Source: Pseudomonas asplenii (GTDB taxonomy: Bacteria; Pseudomonadota; Gammaproteobacteria; Pseudomonadales; Pseudomonadaceae). Taken from it: a stretch of 64,000 nt of DNA. The stretch lies in contig NZ_LT629777.1 in assembly GCF_900105475.1 (NCBI RefSeq), positions 4,154,001 through 4,218,000 on the forward strand, in the 5' to 3' direction. The notes under the pieces were generated by a model that saw only the letters and a program-made list of their open reading frames with translations, was not told the DNA's origin and did no database searches. Position numbers and translations under genes: made by a program. Shown here piece by piece: positions 53,278-62,781 of the stretch; the first letter of the stretch is position 1; each line of letters starts with the position of its first letter.

Positions 53278-54111
53278 TCAGGCTGACAGCGGCAGTTCGG
53301 TACCGACCATCCACTTGGCCAGGCCATGTCGACCGCTGACCCCCAGTTTTGCGGCGGCGCGTTTGAGGTAGGTCTCGACGGAACTGTTCTTGACGCAGAG
53401 CTTTTCGGCCATTTCCGGCACGGTGCCGCCGTTGAGCAGCCCCAGGCAGACTTCCTGCTCGCGAGCCGACAGGCTGATATCGCAGAGCGCCAGACGCTCC
53501 TGAAAGGCGCTCTGCAGAGACGTGAGGTCGTTGTCAGTGCCATGGTCGGGAGCCCAGGCTCCCAGTCTTTTCGGCAGCGCCTGACGGGTCATCTGGGCAT
53601 GACGCTCGGTCAGCGGCAACAGGGTTTCCGAGAGATTCTTGAGGAACGACAGCTCGGTCAATGAAAAGGCTTTCTGGTGTTGCAGGCGGTACAACGAGAT
53701 CAGGCAGCGCCGGTTGTTTTTCAGCGACACCAGGCAGCATTGGTGGTATTCGGCAAGGCTACGCGGGCTGCCGGCGGCGGCGGGTCGGGCATTTATCTGG
53801 ATCAGCAAGGGATGATCCATCTTGATGATGTCCTTGCTCAGCGGATGCTCGGTCGGTTGTTTGATATTGCAGGGCGACGCAATATCTTCCTGCTCGCCGG
53901 CCCCACCGATCAGACGGATATCAACGACACTGGTCTGGCGGTCGTCGATGGTCCATTCGCTCAGCTCCACGGCATTGATCGGTACCAGTTGATTGACCAG
54001 TTGATAGAGGCCTTCGGTAAAGGCCTGCTGACCTACATTGAGGATCAGTTCACCCAGTTCGTGATAGAAACGGGCATTTTCCACATTCAGGATATTGCTG
54101 GTTCGATTCAT
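53278..54111 (-). CDS. LuxR-type HTH regulator, lipopeptide-locus type (paralogue A)
   Basis: A 277-residue protein with no acyl-homoserine-lactone domain motifs. Its N-terminal domain begins NVENARFYHELGELILNVG, and the C-terminal GerE-type HTH reads [48 protein letters not shown]. It closely resembles the regulator at 61975-62781, so the pair arose by duplication. Such LuxR proteins (SyrF/SalA, MassAR, ViscAR types) switch on lipopeptide genes. A syr-syp-like dyad lies 146 bp upstream. Confidence 0.86.
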   Translation of the reverse strand: MNRTSNILNVENARFYHELGELILNVGQQAFTEGLYQLVNQLVPINAVELSEWTIDDRQTSVVDIRLIGGAGEQEDIASPCNIKQPTEHPLSKDIIKMDHPLLIQINARPAAAGSPRSLAEYHQCCLVSLKNNRRCLISLYRLQHQKAFSLTELSFLKNLSETLLPLTERHAQMTRQALPKRLGAWAPDHGTDNDLTSLQSAFQERLALCDISLSAREQEVCLGLLNGGTVPEMAEKLCVKNSSVETYLKRAAAKLGVSGRHGLAKWMVGTELPLSA

Positions 54112-54256
54112 TCCCTTTTACCTCTTCAGGTGCTGCGCCAGGGCAACCTTTCCAGAAACGGCTGCCATCCGCTGCGAGCCTTACGTTCACGCGACTTGCT
54201 TAAAGAAGCGATTCAGCTGTTGGAATGAATTTGAATCTATACAGGAATCGTGTGTC

Positions 54257-54276
54257 TGTAGCGGATTTCAGGGACA
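54257..54276. promoter_or_regulatory. syr-syp-box-like 20-bp dyad upstream of luxR A
   Basis: TGTAGCG-GATTTC-AGGGACA, half-sites of 7 bp with a 6-bp spacer. The P. syringae syr-syp box is TGTCCCG-N6-CGGGACA as I recall it. Two further sites of identical layout occur at 56596 and 62909. Confidence 0.65.
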
Positions 54277-54450
54277 CAAAAAGACACATTCAAGGCGTCA
54301 AAAAATTGATTCTTTATATGATGGACATATTCAGAAACGTAAAAATGGAGGCTGAAACGGCTCGTTTTTAAGTCAATCTATTGATTTAGAGATTTATTTT
54401 TCTGTCAAAATGGTCAGCTTTGAGGTGCGGCGTAATTTTTGCTTTTTAAA

Positions 54451-54514
54451 ATGTAGGTAATTGCTTACATGAATATAAGCAATATCGGTTTTGAGTGTCT
54501 GAATTTACCTACAT
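54451..54514. repeat. Nested inverted repeats
   Basis: Outer arms ATGTAGGTAATT (54451-54462) and AATTTACCTACAT (54502-54514) are complementary over 12 bp. Within the loop GCTTA (54463-54467) and TAAGC (54476-54480) form a second stem. No gene lies here; an operator pair or an RNA structure is possible. Confidence 0.55.
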
Positions 54515-54960
54515 TGCCTGCAAGCTAAAAATCAGCGCAGATTCTGTGCTGTATAACCTTTTTGTACAAATTTGCACGTTATTGAGCTGAAGTCGTCCTG
54601 GCACATGCGGGTGTCAGCCTCTGTGTGATTGGGAATCTGCTACGGTCCGGCAAACCATTCCCGCATCCTCGGGCTTCCAGCATCTACGACTTTTCAGCCT
54701 GACGACGGTGGTCATTGGCGAGCCTTTACCGACTGTGGCGGTCACCTGAACAGGAGTCTTGTTTGACGGGAGCCCCAGGGCATCCAAGGGGGAGTATCTG
54801 ACGATCAACGCGGATGAGTGGGGCGTCACACCCGCCACTCGTGGCGACTCACGGCGGCAGAAGGTGTGAACCTTCTGCCGGAGTTGCACTTGGCCGGGTA
54901 CAGCTCGTTCTGATTGCCCATCGCATGCACGCCTTGCCGGGGAGTGCTGACCTCGATGTC

Positions 54961-54998
54961 AAAGAAACCGCTAGCCCATATGAGGAGGGCGGTTTTTT
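54961..54998 (-). terminator. Terminator directly after the diaminobutyrate aminotransferase gene
   Basis: AAACCGC and GCGGTTT pair around a 17-nt loop. T-rich sequence follows the stem on the minus strand, and six T's follow on the plus strand, so it may act both ways. It abuts the stop codon. Confidence 0.65.
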
Positions 54999-56338
54999 CA
55001 GGCGATCTCGCCGAGAATGTGCAGGCGCTTGTCGCAGGTCTTGCGCACGGCCTGCTCGAAGCGTTCGAGCACTTGGACGATATCGGCTTCGGTAATGTTC
55101 AGCGGCGGCAGGAAGCGCAGCACCGCACTGTGGCGACCACCGGTTTCGATCATCAAGCCGTTTTCGAAGCAGTTGAGCTTGATCTCCCGCGCTCGCTGGC
55201 CATCACCCAGGCCGGGACGGCCCTCGATGCCGGGACGAGTGACTTCGACGCCGAGCATCAGGCCGCGTCCGCGCACGTCGCCAATGAAGTCATAACGCTG
55301 GGCAATCTGCTTCAGCCCGTTCTCGAGCACTTTGCCCATGGCTGCGGCATTGGCAACCAACTGGTTCTCTCGAATGTGGCGCATGGTTGCGGCGCCGGCG
55401 ACCATTGCCAACTGGTTGCCACGGAAGGTCCCTGCGTGGGTGCCCGGCCCCCAGGTGTCGAGGTGATCGGCGTAGACGATGACCGACAACGGGTAACCGC
55501 CGCCGATGGCCTTGGACAGTACGAGGATATCCGGAACGATGCCGGAGTGCTCCAGGGCGAAGGTGGTGCCGGTGCGCCCGAACCCGGTCTGGACTTCGTC
55601 GATGATCAGCAGGATTTCCTGCTCCAGGGTGATTTCCCGCAGTTCCTGCAACCACTTGGCCGAAGTCGGGATGCAGCCACCTTCGCCTTGCACGACTTCG
55701 ACCAGCACCGCCGCCGGCTTGGTCACGCCGCCTTCAGGGTCGCAAAGCACGTTGCGGATGTAGTCGATGGACAACTGCTCGGTGTGCTCGCCGTTGGTGC
55801 CGAAGGGGCAGCGAAAGCGATAGGGGAAGGGCAGGAAATGGGTGTCCTGGGCGATAATGCCATGGCTGCTCTTGGGGCGCAGATTGCCCATGGCCGACAA
55901 GGCACCGGCGGTCATGCCATGGTAGCCGCCCTGGAACGCCATCAGCGCGGAGCGTTGGGTGTAGTGGCGGGCGAGCTTGATGGCTGCTTCGACGGCATCC
56001 GAACCCGTGGGGCCGCAGAACAGGATCTTGCTCGAGTTGCGCATTGCACTGGGCAGCAGCGAAAACAGCTCCTGGACGAAAGCGTGCTTGGCGGGAGTCG
56101 CCAGATCCAGGCCTTGCTGCAGATGATCACCGGCAAGGAACTCCAGGACCGCGGCCTTCACCTCGGGAGGGTTGTGGCCGAGCGCCAGAGTGCCGGCATT
56201 GGATAGGCAATCAAGGTATTCCTTGCCGTGGGCATCCTTGATACGCATGCCCTGGCCGCTGACGAACAGTTGTTCGAAGGTCGCTGCATAGGTGCGTGCA
56301 TTCGACTCGACTTTTTTGAGATAACTGAGTTCTTCCAT
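54998..56338 (-). CDS. dat: Diaminobutyrate--2-oxoglutarate aminotransferase
   Basis: A 446-residue class III PLP aminotransferase: GPTGSDAVEAAIKLAR, GGYHGMTAGALSAMG, IIDEVQTGFGRTG, the PLP-lysine motif VLSKAIGGGYPLSVIVY, and THAGTFRGNQLAM. It makes L-2,4-diaminobutyrate from aspartate semialdehyde and glutamate. Dab is a building block of syringomycin/syringopeptin/tolaasin-type lipopeptides and siderophores. Its place in the LuxR/NRPS locus suggests it feeds the NRPS that begins at 63297. A syr-syp-like dyad lies 258 bp upstream. Confidence 0.88.
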   Translation of the reverse strand: MEELSYLKKVESNARTYAATFEQLFVSGQGMRIKDAHGKEYLDCLSNAGTLALGHNPPEVKAAVLEFLAGDHLQQGLDLATPAKHAFVQELFSLLPSAMRNSSKILFCGPTGSDAVEAAIKLARHYTQRSALMAFQGGYHGMTAGALSAMGNLRPKSSHGIIAQDTHFLPFPYRFRCPFGTNGEHTEQLSIDYIRNVLCDPEGGVTKPAAVLVEVVQGEGGCIPTSAKWLQELREITLEQEILLIIDEVQTGFGRTGTTFALEHSGIVPDILVLSKAIGGGYPLSVIVYADHLDTWGPGTHAGTFRGNQLAMVAGAATMRHIRENQLVANAAAMGKVLENGLKQIAQRYDFIGDVRGRGLMLGVEVTRPGIEGRPGLGDGQRAREIKLNCFENGLMIETGGRHSAVLRFLPPLNITEADIVQVLERFEQAVRKTCDKRLHILGEIA

Positions 56339-56810
56339 TATCCGATCACTCTATAAAGGTTGGCGAAGCAACAGATTAAATACGGATACTGCTGTTTTCC
56401 TAATGAGCAAGACCCGAATGAAAGCCTCAGTCGAGTAATGTAAAGCTCATGTTTTTCAACTGTCCCGCGACAGCCTGGCAGCAATGGACATCAACAGATT
56501 CGCGGTTGTAGGCGTGCCTCGCGAATGTTGAAAAATAGCTGGTATGGAAATAGTGCGAGCTTGCCCGGAATGCTGCAAATTTTTCAGTTTGAATTTGTCC
56601 CGGTATTCGATGACAGTCGCGCCAGGGGGAGGGCGCTGTTATTTGCACTACTTCCAAATGAATGGAATGAGCGGTCATGAAAGTTTCTGGGACACTCTGT
56701 GCGGGCAGATAACTATTGCAGGATCAATATATGGCGCAGGCGAGGCAGAGCTGGCCCGGGCTGGAAACCGTCCCGGGCAACTCCTTGTGCGGCGAGTCGT
56801 TACGGGTGAG
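56339..56810. other. Gap upstream of dat with regulatory motifs
   Basis: 472 bp without a gene. It carries a small perfect inverted repeat CTGTC-CCGC-GACAG (56460-56473) and the 20-bp dyad at 56596-56615. Promoter elements of dat must lie here. Confidence 0.5.
56596..56615. promoter_or_regulatory. syr-syp-box-like 20-bp dyad upstream of dat
   Basis: TGTCCCG-GTATTC-GATGACA. The left half-site is identical to the P. syringae consensus half, and GACA closes the right half. Same 7-6-7 geometry as the sites at 54257 and 62909. Confidence 0.6.
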
Positions 56811-57689
56811 TCAATGGGGATAGTTGTACCGCAAGGATCCGGTACGGCGTGAGGCGCTCTTCAGGTTCGGTTCGACCTGGCTTTCGTGACTGGTGTGCAT
56901 CCAGCGGATCAGCGAGTGACGGCCACTGATGCCCATCTTGATCGCGGCACGCTTGAGGTAGCTTTCGACGGTGTTGACCCCCAGTTCCAGGTGCTGTGCC
57001 AGCTCTGGGCCGGTCAATCCAGCCAGCAGGCCGACGCAGATTTCCGTTTCCCGCGAGGACAGTTTCAAGCCGGATGCCGATAGGCGTTGGTCGAAGCGCT
57101 TGCGCAGGTTTTCCATGCCACGATTGGGTTGTTCAGTGAAGTCGAGGGCACTTCCCTCGCGCTGGCGGGTCGGTTTGCGGATGGTATTGATATGCTTTTC
57201 TACCAAGGGCAGGAGCAAGTGGGAGAGGTTTTGCAGTGTAGAGCGTTCCTGCGTTGAAAAGTGTTGTGAAGGGTTACTCCGATACAGCGAAATAATGTAG
57301 CGATATTGTGCTTTGCTGCTGCTCAAGTGCAGTTCTGCAGCATTGCCTTCGGGTAACTTGTTGGGCTGCGATGGCGGTAGTAGGCAGGTGGCGAAACTGG
57401 TTAGATGTTGGTTTGTATTGTTTTCCGCGAGTAAGTTGTCCGTCAGCCAGATCGATTGCGTCGATGTTTTCGTCAGCGACTGGATACAGTCATTGTTCAT
57501 GCCGACATTGCCGATACTGGTTGCGTTACTTGTCATGCTCTCACCCTGTTCTGCGCATACCTGGGTGATGTGGGTGGCGTCCACCGGAAGTCTGGTCAGG
57601 ATCAGATCATGCAGTAGTCGTGGAAAACTGCTGCTGCCGGTGCTAGCGATTACTTTTCCAATATGAGGGAACAACTGTTGTACGTTCAT
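56811..57689 (-). CDS. LuxR-type HTH regulator (paralogue B, divergent)
   Basis: A 292-residue protein with C-terminal GerE HTH (LSSRETEICVGLLAGLTGPELAQHLELGVNTVESYLKRAAIKMGISGRHSLIRWM) and a weakly conserved N-terminal domain without AHL-binding residues. It shares the architecture of the other two LuxR proteins here but is clearly more distant. ATG 57689 is preferred (GGGTGA 5 nt upstream); ATG 57701 is possible. Confidence 0.85.
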   Translation of the reverse strand: MNVQQLFPHIGKVIASTGSSSFPRLLHDLILTRLPVDATHITQVCAEQGESMTSNATSIGNVGMNNDCIQSLTKTSTQSIWLTDNLLAENNTNQHLTSFATCLLPPSQPNKLPEGNAAELHLSSSKAQYRYIISLYRSNPSQHFSTQERSTLQNLSHLLLPLVEKHINTIRKPTRQREGSALDFTEQPNRGMENLRKRFDQRLSASGLKLSSRETEICVGLLAGLTGPELAQHLELGVNTVESYLKRAAIKMGISGRHSLIRWMHTSHESQVEPNLKSASRRTGSLRYNYPH

Positions 57690-57787
57690 TATTTCACCCA
57701 TGTGTTGCTGTCAATCTGTCTATTTGAGAGGGGAGTACTTATTCCGGTATAAGCAGTTCTCGACCATTTGAAGTGGTGGGGCGATTC

Positions 57788-58396
57788 TCAGAGCGGTACG
57801 GCGAATTTTTTCAGACCGGAGAGCGTCGAAAGCAGTCCAAGTCCGAGCAGGAAAATGCCTGGCGCGTAGTTCATGATGTTTTGTAGTGGTCCGCGCGACA
57901 GCAGTTGCCGCGACAGGGCGCTGTAGGCCAGGAGGATGGTGATATCGATCAACGCCCAGATCATGGTCAGCATCAGTGCCTGAGTGGAGAACTCGCCGCT
58001 GGAGTCGATGAAGCTGGGCAGAAAGGCCAGGAAAAACAGAATGTCCTTGGGGTTTGAAAGCCCGACCTTGAGCGCCCTCCAGAAAAAATACCGCTGTCCC
58101 TGAGTTTGCGGTTGCAGCTCGCTGGTGCCGCTGCGCAGGCTGCTGAAACCCAGCCAGCTCAGGTACAGTCCGCCCAGTACCTGCCCGGCATCGAGCAGTG
58201 TCGGGTTGATATCCAGCGCCGTGTAGATCAACAGGAGGGTACCCAGCAGCAGGAGCTGCGCGGATAGCACACCGCCAAAAATAGTCGCGCCGGGCCATGA
58301 ATGTCTTGCGTCGGCGATGACCAGTGTGACGATGGGACCAGGCGAGGCGATGAGGAAAAACACGGTCACCGCAAAGGTCAGGTAAGTGGCTGTCAT
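57788..58396 (-). CDS. LysE/RhtB-family amino-acid exporter
   Basis: A 202-residue, six-helix protein with the LysE motif FFLIASPGPIVTLVIADAR at TM1 and GLYLSWLGFSSLRSG..RYFFWRALKVGLSNPKDILFF. Family members export amino acids or their derivatives by proton antiport. The start overlaps the hydroxylase stop by 4 nt, so the two proteins are made together. The cargo may be a (hydroxy)amino acid. Confidence 0.87.
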   Translation of the reverse strand: MTATYLTFAVTVFFLIASPGPIVTLVIADARHSWPGATIFGGVLSAQLLLLGTLLLIYTALDINPTLLDAGQVLGGLYLSWLGFSSLRSGTSELQPQTQGQRYFFWRALKVGLSNPKDILFFLAFLPSFIDSSGEFSTQALMLTMIWALIDITILLAYSALSRQLLSRGPLQNIMNYAPGIFLLGLGLLSTLSGLKKFAVPL

Positions 58397-59277
58397 GGAT
58401 GAGCTACCAGGCTTAGCCGAGGCCTGCGAGCTTGTTCGTTGTGCTCGGACGCAGTGGACAGAACGAAGGTTCTTTGGATCCAACGATCACGACCGTCCAG
58501 TTGGGCCGAGAAGGCGCTGCGGGCGTGGGCGGTTCGGCGGTTATCGATCACCAGCATATCGCCGGCCTTGAGGGCAACCGCTTGCACCGCGTCCCAGGCC
58601 ACGCTGCGCAGGTATTGCATCTTGCTGTGCGCCAAGGCTGTTTCGGCGACCATGAAGTGCGGGTCGAAACGGAACGACGGCGATTTCGGGTCGCCGTACA
58701 GCACGGTCTGTTTCTTGTTGATGTCGATTCGGCAGTTCTTTCCTTTCGCATCGTAATCGGAAAGAAAGTTATATTTTTCGGTTTGAAAGAACTCGATGTC
58801 TTCGGCGCTCAGGCGATCAAGGATATTGCCAACCGAGGTGATGTAAGTGATGGCTTGTGCTGCTGGATCCTGACGCAGACAGAGGAGAATCAGATAGTCT
58901 GGCGATTGCTCATGAAAGGCGTTCTCGGTGTGAAGATCGAGTTCGGTGTCGTAGCTGTCGGAAGTTGCATCCTTGCAAAACTTCTTGTGTGGGAAGAAAT
59001 TATTTACGAGAGCGCCATTCGACTCTTGAATATATCCTATTGGCTCCCCTAGTATGCTCGTTGCGGTCAAAATTGTTTGTTCGCTTATTTTGCAGTTTTT
59101 ATTTAGGGCGGAACGATCGGGTGGGGTAGGAGGAATATCGCCAATAGGCTGGTTTTCGAGAACGATATATCCGTTCTTGTTGCCGTGCAGATGGAAATCC
59201 AGCAGCCTGGATTGGCTTTCTGCGCTCAGTTTTTCGGTTAAAGTTGTTGCGGGCAGTAGAAGGGAGGAATTGCGCAT
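58393..59277 (-). CDS. TauD/clavaminate-synthase-like Fe(II)/2-oxoglutarate amino-acid hydroxylase
   Basis: A 294-residue protein with the iron triad H116-x-E118 (LHTENAFHEQSPDYLILLCLR) and H251 (DNRRTAHARSAF); R265 or R269 is the likely 2-oxoglutarate ligand. The GYIVLENQPIGDIPPTPP start and HTExAFH motif match the AsnO/VioC group, which hydroxylates free Asn, Arg or similar residues before NRPS use. It probably makes a beta-hydroxylated monomer for the adjacent NRPS; the coupled exporter is unusual. The substrate is not predictable from sequence here. Confidence 0.82.
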   Translation of the reverse strand: MRNSSLLLPATTLTEKLSAESQSRLLDFHLHGNKNGYIVLENQPIGDIPPTPPDRSALNKNCKISEQTILTATSILGEPIGYIQESNGALVNNFFPHKKFCKDATSDSYDTELDLHTENAFHEQSPDYLILLCLRQDPAAQAITYITSVGNILDRLSAEDIEFFQTEKYNFLSDYDAKGKNCRIDINKKQTVLYGDPKSPSFRFDPHFMVAETALAHSKMQYLRSVAWDAVQAVALKAGDMLVIDNRRTAHARSAFSAQLDGRDRWIQRTFVLSTASEHNEQARRPRLSLVAHP

Positions 59278-59479
59278 GTTGAGTATTCTTCTGTGTGTTG
59301 ATTGCTTGGGTTATTTCAGGCAGACAAACGGGCAGTGGCATGCATTTCGTTGTGCGCAATTCGGTTTTTTTAGATTGGTTCTCTGCGCCAGTTTTATGAT
59401 TGGATAGTTTTCTTATGAACGATTGGAATTATCCGGTAGTTCTTTATTTTGAAAAAACAGAAAATAAGGATGGGTAAGG

Positions 59480-60430
59480 ATGAGTATTTATCATGATCCG
59501 TACGGGGAGATTCTAAAGCGCCTGCCGCCGCTGTATGCTTTGCGCGCTTTCGAGCTGGCGGCGAGGTTCAGTTCCTTCACCGCTGCTGCGGATCATCTGT
59601 GTATTACCCAGAGCGCCGTGAGTCGGCATGTGCGAACTTTGGAAGAACACTTCAGCTGCTCTTTGTTCGAGCGAAAGGGCCCGAAGATTTTTCTGACCGA
59701 CACAGGTCGATTACTGGCACAAGAATTGAAGATAGGTTTCAGGATCATCGAACATGCCTGTCTTTCTACTGCGCGCAAGGAACAGGCACTGCGCCTCAAG
59801 GCACCGTCGACGTTGACCATGCGCTGGCTGTTGAATGTGCTGGACATATTCAATGAATTGCATCCCGACGATCAGGTGCAATTGACCAGTGAATGGATGG
59901 ATGTTGATTTCGTCGACTTCGATTCTGAACCCTTCGACTGTGCGGTGTTACTGGGTTCGGGTGTATTTCCGGGAGACTGGAATTATATAAAGCTGTTTGA
60001 CGAGTGGTTGGTTCCCATCTGCTCCCCGCAATTGATCGAACGCCTTGAGTTACAGGGCGCTCATATTTTCTCCGCTGGGCTGATTCATCCTTCCCGGGAT
60101 CGTCGCGATTGGCAGCGCTGGCTGGAAAGTGCCGGGCTGATTGCTGCGGTGTCCTGGCAGAAAGGCAAGATCTTCGACACCCTGGAGTTGGGAATTTCCG
60201 CCGCTATCCAGGGGCATGGCATTTCCATCGGCGATCTGGCGCTGGTAAGGGATGAATTGCATAAGGGCGCATTGGTGCTGCCTTCGAAAAAAGCCGTGCG
60301 TACCGGCGACAGTTATTATCTGGTGTGGCCTGACCGGTCGCGCGACAACAAGATGTTGGGAACGCTCAAAAACCATCTCTGCGAAAACGTTCCGAAAATC
60401 GATCAACAAGATATGGAATTCCTCGACTGA
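59480..60430 (+). CDS. LysR-family regulator (GcvA/AmpR-like)
   Basis: A 316-residue protein with HTH LPPLYALRAFELAARFSSFTAAADHLCITQSAVSRHVRTLE and an effector domain. It is divergent from the hydroxylase-exporter pair (202-bp gap) and probably controls it. GGATGGGTAAGG precedes ATG 59480. It is convergent with the nodT gene. Confidence 0.86.
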   Translation: MSIYHDPYGEILKRLPPLYALRAFELAARFSSFTAAADHLCITQSAVSRHVRTLEEHFSCSLFERKGPKIFLTDTGRLLAQELKIGFRIIEHACLSTARKEQALRLKAPSTLTMRWLLNVLDIFNELHPDDQVQLTSEWMDVDFVDFDSEPFDCAVLLGSGVFPGDWNYIKLFDEWLVPICSPQLIERLELQGAHIFSAGLIHPSRDRRDWQRWLESAGLIAAVSWQKGKIFDTLELGISAAIQGHGISIGDLALVRDELHKGALVLPSKKAVRTGDSYYLVWPDRSRDNKMLGTLKNHLCENVPKIDQQDMEFLD

Positions 60431-60451
60431 GGGGCGCGTCGCGCCAAGGTT

Positions 60452-61894
60452 TCAGCGTTGCACATCGGACAGTGCCAGGTTGTTCGCAGGCTGCGCCCAG
60501 GCTCCACCCAGTGCGGTGTATAGATTGACCTGGGCTACCAGCTGTGCGAGCCGGTCGTTGATCAACCCTTGCTGGGCAGTGAACAGTGAGCGCTGGGCAT
60601 CGAGGAACACCAGACTGCTGTCGACCCCGGTACGGTAGCGGCGCTGGGCCAGGTCATAGTAGGCCTGGGTCGCGTTCACCAGGTCGCGCTGAGCACCGAG
60701 CTGTTCGTTGTAGGTCTTGCGGGCCGCCAGGCCATTGGCAACTTCCTGAAAGGCGGTCTGGATCGACTTTTCGTACTGCGCCACCAGAATGTCTTTCTGC
60801 AGCTTGGCGTAATCCAGACTGGCCCGCAGACTGCCAGCGTTGAAGATCGGCAGGTTGATCTGTGGCTGGAAGGACCAGCTGCCGGAGCCGGCCTTGAATA
60901 ATCCCGACAGTTCATTGCTGGAGCTGCCGGCATTGGCGGTCAGGGTCACGCTGGGGAAGAACGCTGCCCGCGCCGCGCCGATATTGGCGTTGCCGGCTTT
61001 GAGCTTGTACTCGGCCTGGAGGATGTCCGGGCGCCGTTGCAACAGATCCGAGGGCAGGCCGGCCGGAACCTGCGCCAACAGTTCGTTGGCCAGCGGCAGG
61101 CCGGGCAGGGTTTCGGAGACCGGCGCGCCGACCAGCAGGGTCAGGCTGTTCAGGTCCTGGGCCACCAGGCGTTGATAATTGGCGACGCTGGCTCGGGCGC
61201 TCTCGACGCTGGTCTGCGCCTGGAGCGTGTCGAGGGTCGACATCTTGCCGGCTTCACGGCTGTGCTGGGTCAGGCGCAGGCTTTCCTCGTTGGCCTCCAG
61301 GGTCTTGCGACTCAAGGCCAGCAGTTCCTGATCGGCGCGCCAGGTCAGATAGGCATTGGCAACGTTCGCCACCAGGCTGATATGGGTGCTGCGGCGGGCC
61401 TCTTCGGTGGCCAGATAGTTGTCCATCGCCTGGTCGGTCAGGCTGCGCACCCGCCCGAACAGGTCCAGTTCATAGGCGCTGATGCCCAGGTTCGCTGCAT
61501 AGCTCGAAGAGATTGCCGACTTGCCGGTGCCGGTCAGGCTGCTGGGGACCCGCTGACGGGTACCGCTGCCACTGGCGGAAACCGCCGGGAACAGGTCGGC
61601 CCGCTGAATCCGATACTGAGCCTGGAAGGCTTGCACGTTCAACACGGCTACCCGCAGATCGCGGTTGTTGTTCAGCGAGTTGGCGATCAGTTGGCGCAAC
61701 GACGGGTCCTGGAACAACTGCTGCCAGTCGGCACCGGGCGCCACAGTGGTAGCGCCGGCGGGTGACGCCGCGTAAGCCGGCCCTGATGGATACTGATCGG
61801 CAGTGGGCAAGGCGGGTTGCTGATATTCCGGTATCAGCGAGCAGCCGCCGAGCAGCAGGGCCATACCCAGCAGAGAGAGCGGGGACTTGTTCAT
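60452..61894 (-). CDS. NodT/OprM-family outer-membrane efflux lipoprotein
   Basis: The 480-residue protein has a lipobox ([11 protein letters not shown]), two OEP repeats and the family motifs [30 protein letters not shown] and [35 protein letters not shown]. It is the outer-membrane duct of a tripartite exporter. A nodT gene followed by luxR next to the first NRPS gene is the usual left flank of Pseudomonas cyclic lipopeptide clusters; MacA/MacB-like partners would be expected on the far side of the NRPS genes. Confidence 0.9.
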   Translation of the reverse strand: MNKSPLSLLGMALLLGGCSLIPEYQQPALPTADQYPSGPAYAASPAGATTVAPGADWQQLFQDPSLRQLIANSLNNNRDLRVAVLNVQAFQAQYRIQRADLFPAVSASGSGTRQRVPSSLTGTGKSAISSSYAANLGISAYELDLFGRVRSLTDQAMDNYLATEEARRSTHISLVANVANAYLTWRADQELLALSRKTLEANEESLRLTQHSREAGKMSTLDTLQAQTSVESARASVANYQRLVAQDLNSLTLLVGAPVSETLPGLPLANELLAQVPAGLPSDLLQRRPDILQAEYKLKAGNANIGAARAAFFPSVTLTANAGSSSNELSGLFKAGSGSWSFQPQINLPIFNAGSLRASLDYAKLQKDILVAQYEKSIQTAFQEVANGLAARKTYNEQLGAQRDLVNATQAYYDLAQRRYRTGVDSSLVFLDAQRSLFTAQQGLINDRLAQLVAQVNLYTALGGAWAQPANNLALSDVQR

Positions 61895-61974
61895 TGAGGT
61901 GCCTCGTATACGCAGTAGGGCAGGTGCTGTCCGAGCGCTGCCTACGCTTGAAATAATTGAAAGGGGTGGCAGAT

Positions 61975-62781
61975 TCACGCTCCGGCCATCCAGCGAATGA
62001 GTCCATGCCGGCCACTGACCCCAAGCTTGCTCGCGGCACGCTTGAGGTAAGTCTCGATCGAGCTGTTCTTGACGCTGAGTTGTTCGGCCAGCCGTGGCAC
62101 GGTGCAGCCGCTGAGCAGCCCAAGGCAGACTTCCCTTTCCCTGGCAGAGAGCACGATTTCCTCCAGTGCCAGGCGTTCCTCGAAGGCCTGTTCAAGTGGC
62201 TTGCGCTCCAGCTCGCCGGCAGTGCCGGTTGGGCTGTTTCTCAAGGCCTTCGCCGCTTCTTGCCGACTTATCCGGGCGTGGCGTTCGGTCAGCGGCAGCA
62301 GGGTATCCGAGAGGTTTTTGAGGAACGACATTTCCGTCAGCGAAAACACGGGGCGGTTCGGCGGACGACACAGCGAGATCACCCAGCGTCGATTGTCGGT
62401 GCGTGATACCAGGTTGCACTGGTGGTCCATCTCTACGGTGCCAGGACCACTGCTGCGGGCATTCATGTGAATCAGCAGCGAGTCGTCCATCTCGATCATC
62501 TTTTCCAGCAGCAGGTGATTATCAGGATGGTGCAGCATGGGAGCGGGCGGGCAGTCGGGCGTGTGGCTGGCGTAACCGAGCGGTTTGATATCCAGCACGC
62601 TGGCCTGATGTTCATCCAGGGTCCATTCACTGAGTTCGACCAGGCTGACGGGTACCAGCTTATCCACCAGTTGGAGCATTTTCGTCGCGAAGTGATCGTC
62701 ACCGGTGCTGGAAATGAGCCGGCCGAGTTCGGAGTAGAAATGCGGGCTTTCCAGGTTCGTCATGCTGCTGCCAAGACTCAT
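61975..62781 (-). CDS. LuxR-type HTH regulator (paralogue C), probable activator of the NRPS
   Basis: A 268-residue protein with the same plan as paralogue [20 protein letters not shown] at the start and Ger[59 protein letters not shown]. There is no AHL pocket. It is divergent from the NRPS gene and upstream of nodT, the slot of MassAR/ViscAR/OfaR-type activators. A 20-bp dyad lies 128 bp upstream in the shared regulatory region. Confidence 0.88.
   Translation of the reverse strand: MSLGSSMTNLESPHFYSELGRLISSTGDDHFATKMLQLVDKLVPVSLVELSEWTLDEHQASVLDIKPLGYASHTPDCPPAPMLHHPDNHLLLEKMIEMDDSLLIHMNARSSGPGTVEMDHQCNLVSRTDNRRWVISLCRPPNRPVFSLTEMSFLKNLSDTLLPLTERHARISRQEAAKALRNSPTGTAGELERKPLEQAFEERLALEEIVLSAREREVCLGLLSGCTVPRLAEQLSVKNSSIETYLKRAASKLGVSGRHGLIRWMAGA

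Larger units (their letters stand above)
54112..54997. other. Long AT-rich regulatory gap between luxR A and the diaminobutyrate aminotransferase
   Basis: 886 bp with no gene I accept. Bases 54240-54600 are strongly AT-rich. It contains the dyad at 54257, the nested inverted repeats at 54451-54514 and the terminator at 54961. A 91-codon minus-strand frame (54614-54889) lacks a ribosome site and family resemblance. Confidence 0.5.

Noticed and set aside
54614..54889. 91-codon minus-strand frame considered as a SymE-like toxin
   Set aside because: Only a few residues (a VVRLK segment) are reminiscent; the expected W-L-x-x-A-G-F motif is absent and there is no ribosome site.
54914..56206. 430-codon open frame opposite dat
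   Set aside because: Same reason; the minus-strand aminotransferase has all its motifs.
53278..62781. Calling the LuxR proteins quorum-sensing receptors
   Set aside because: They lack the conserved acyl-homoserine-lactone pocket residues, and no luxI gene is nearby.
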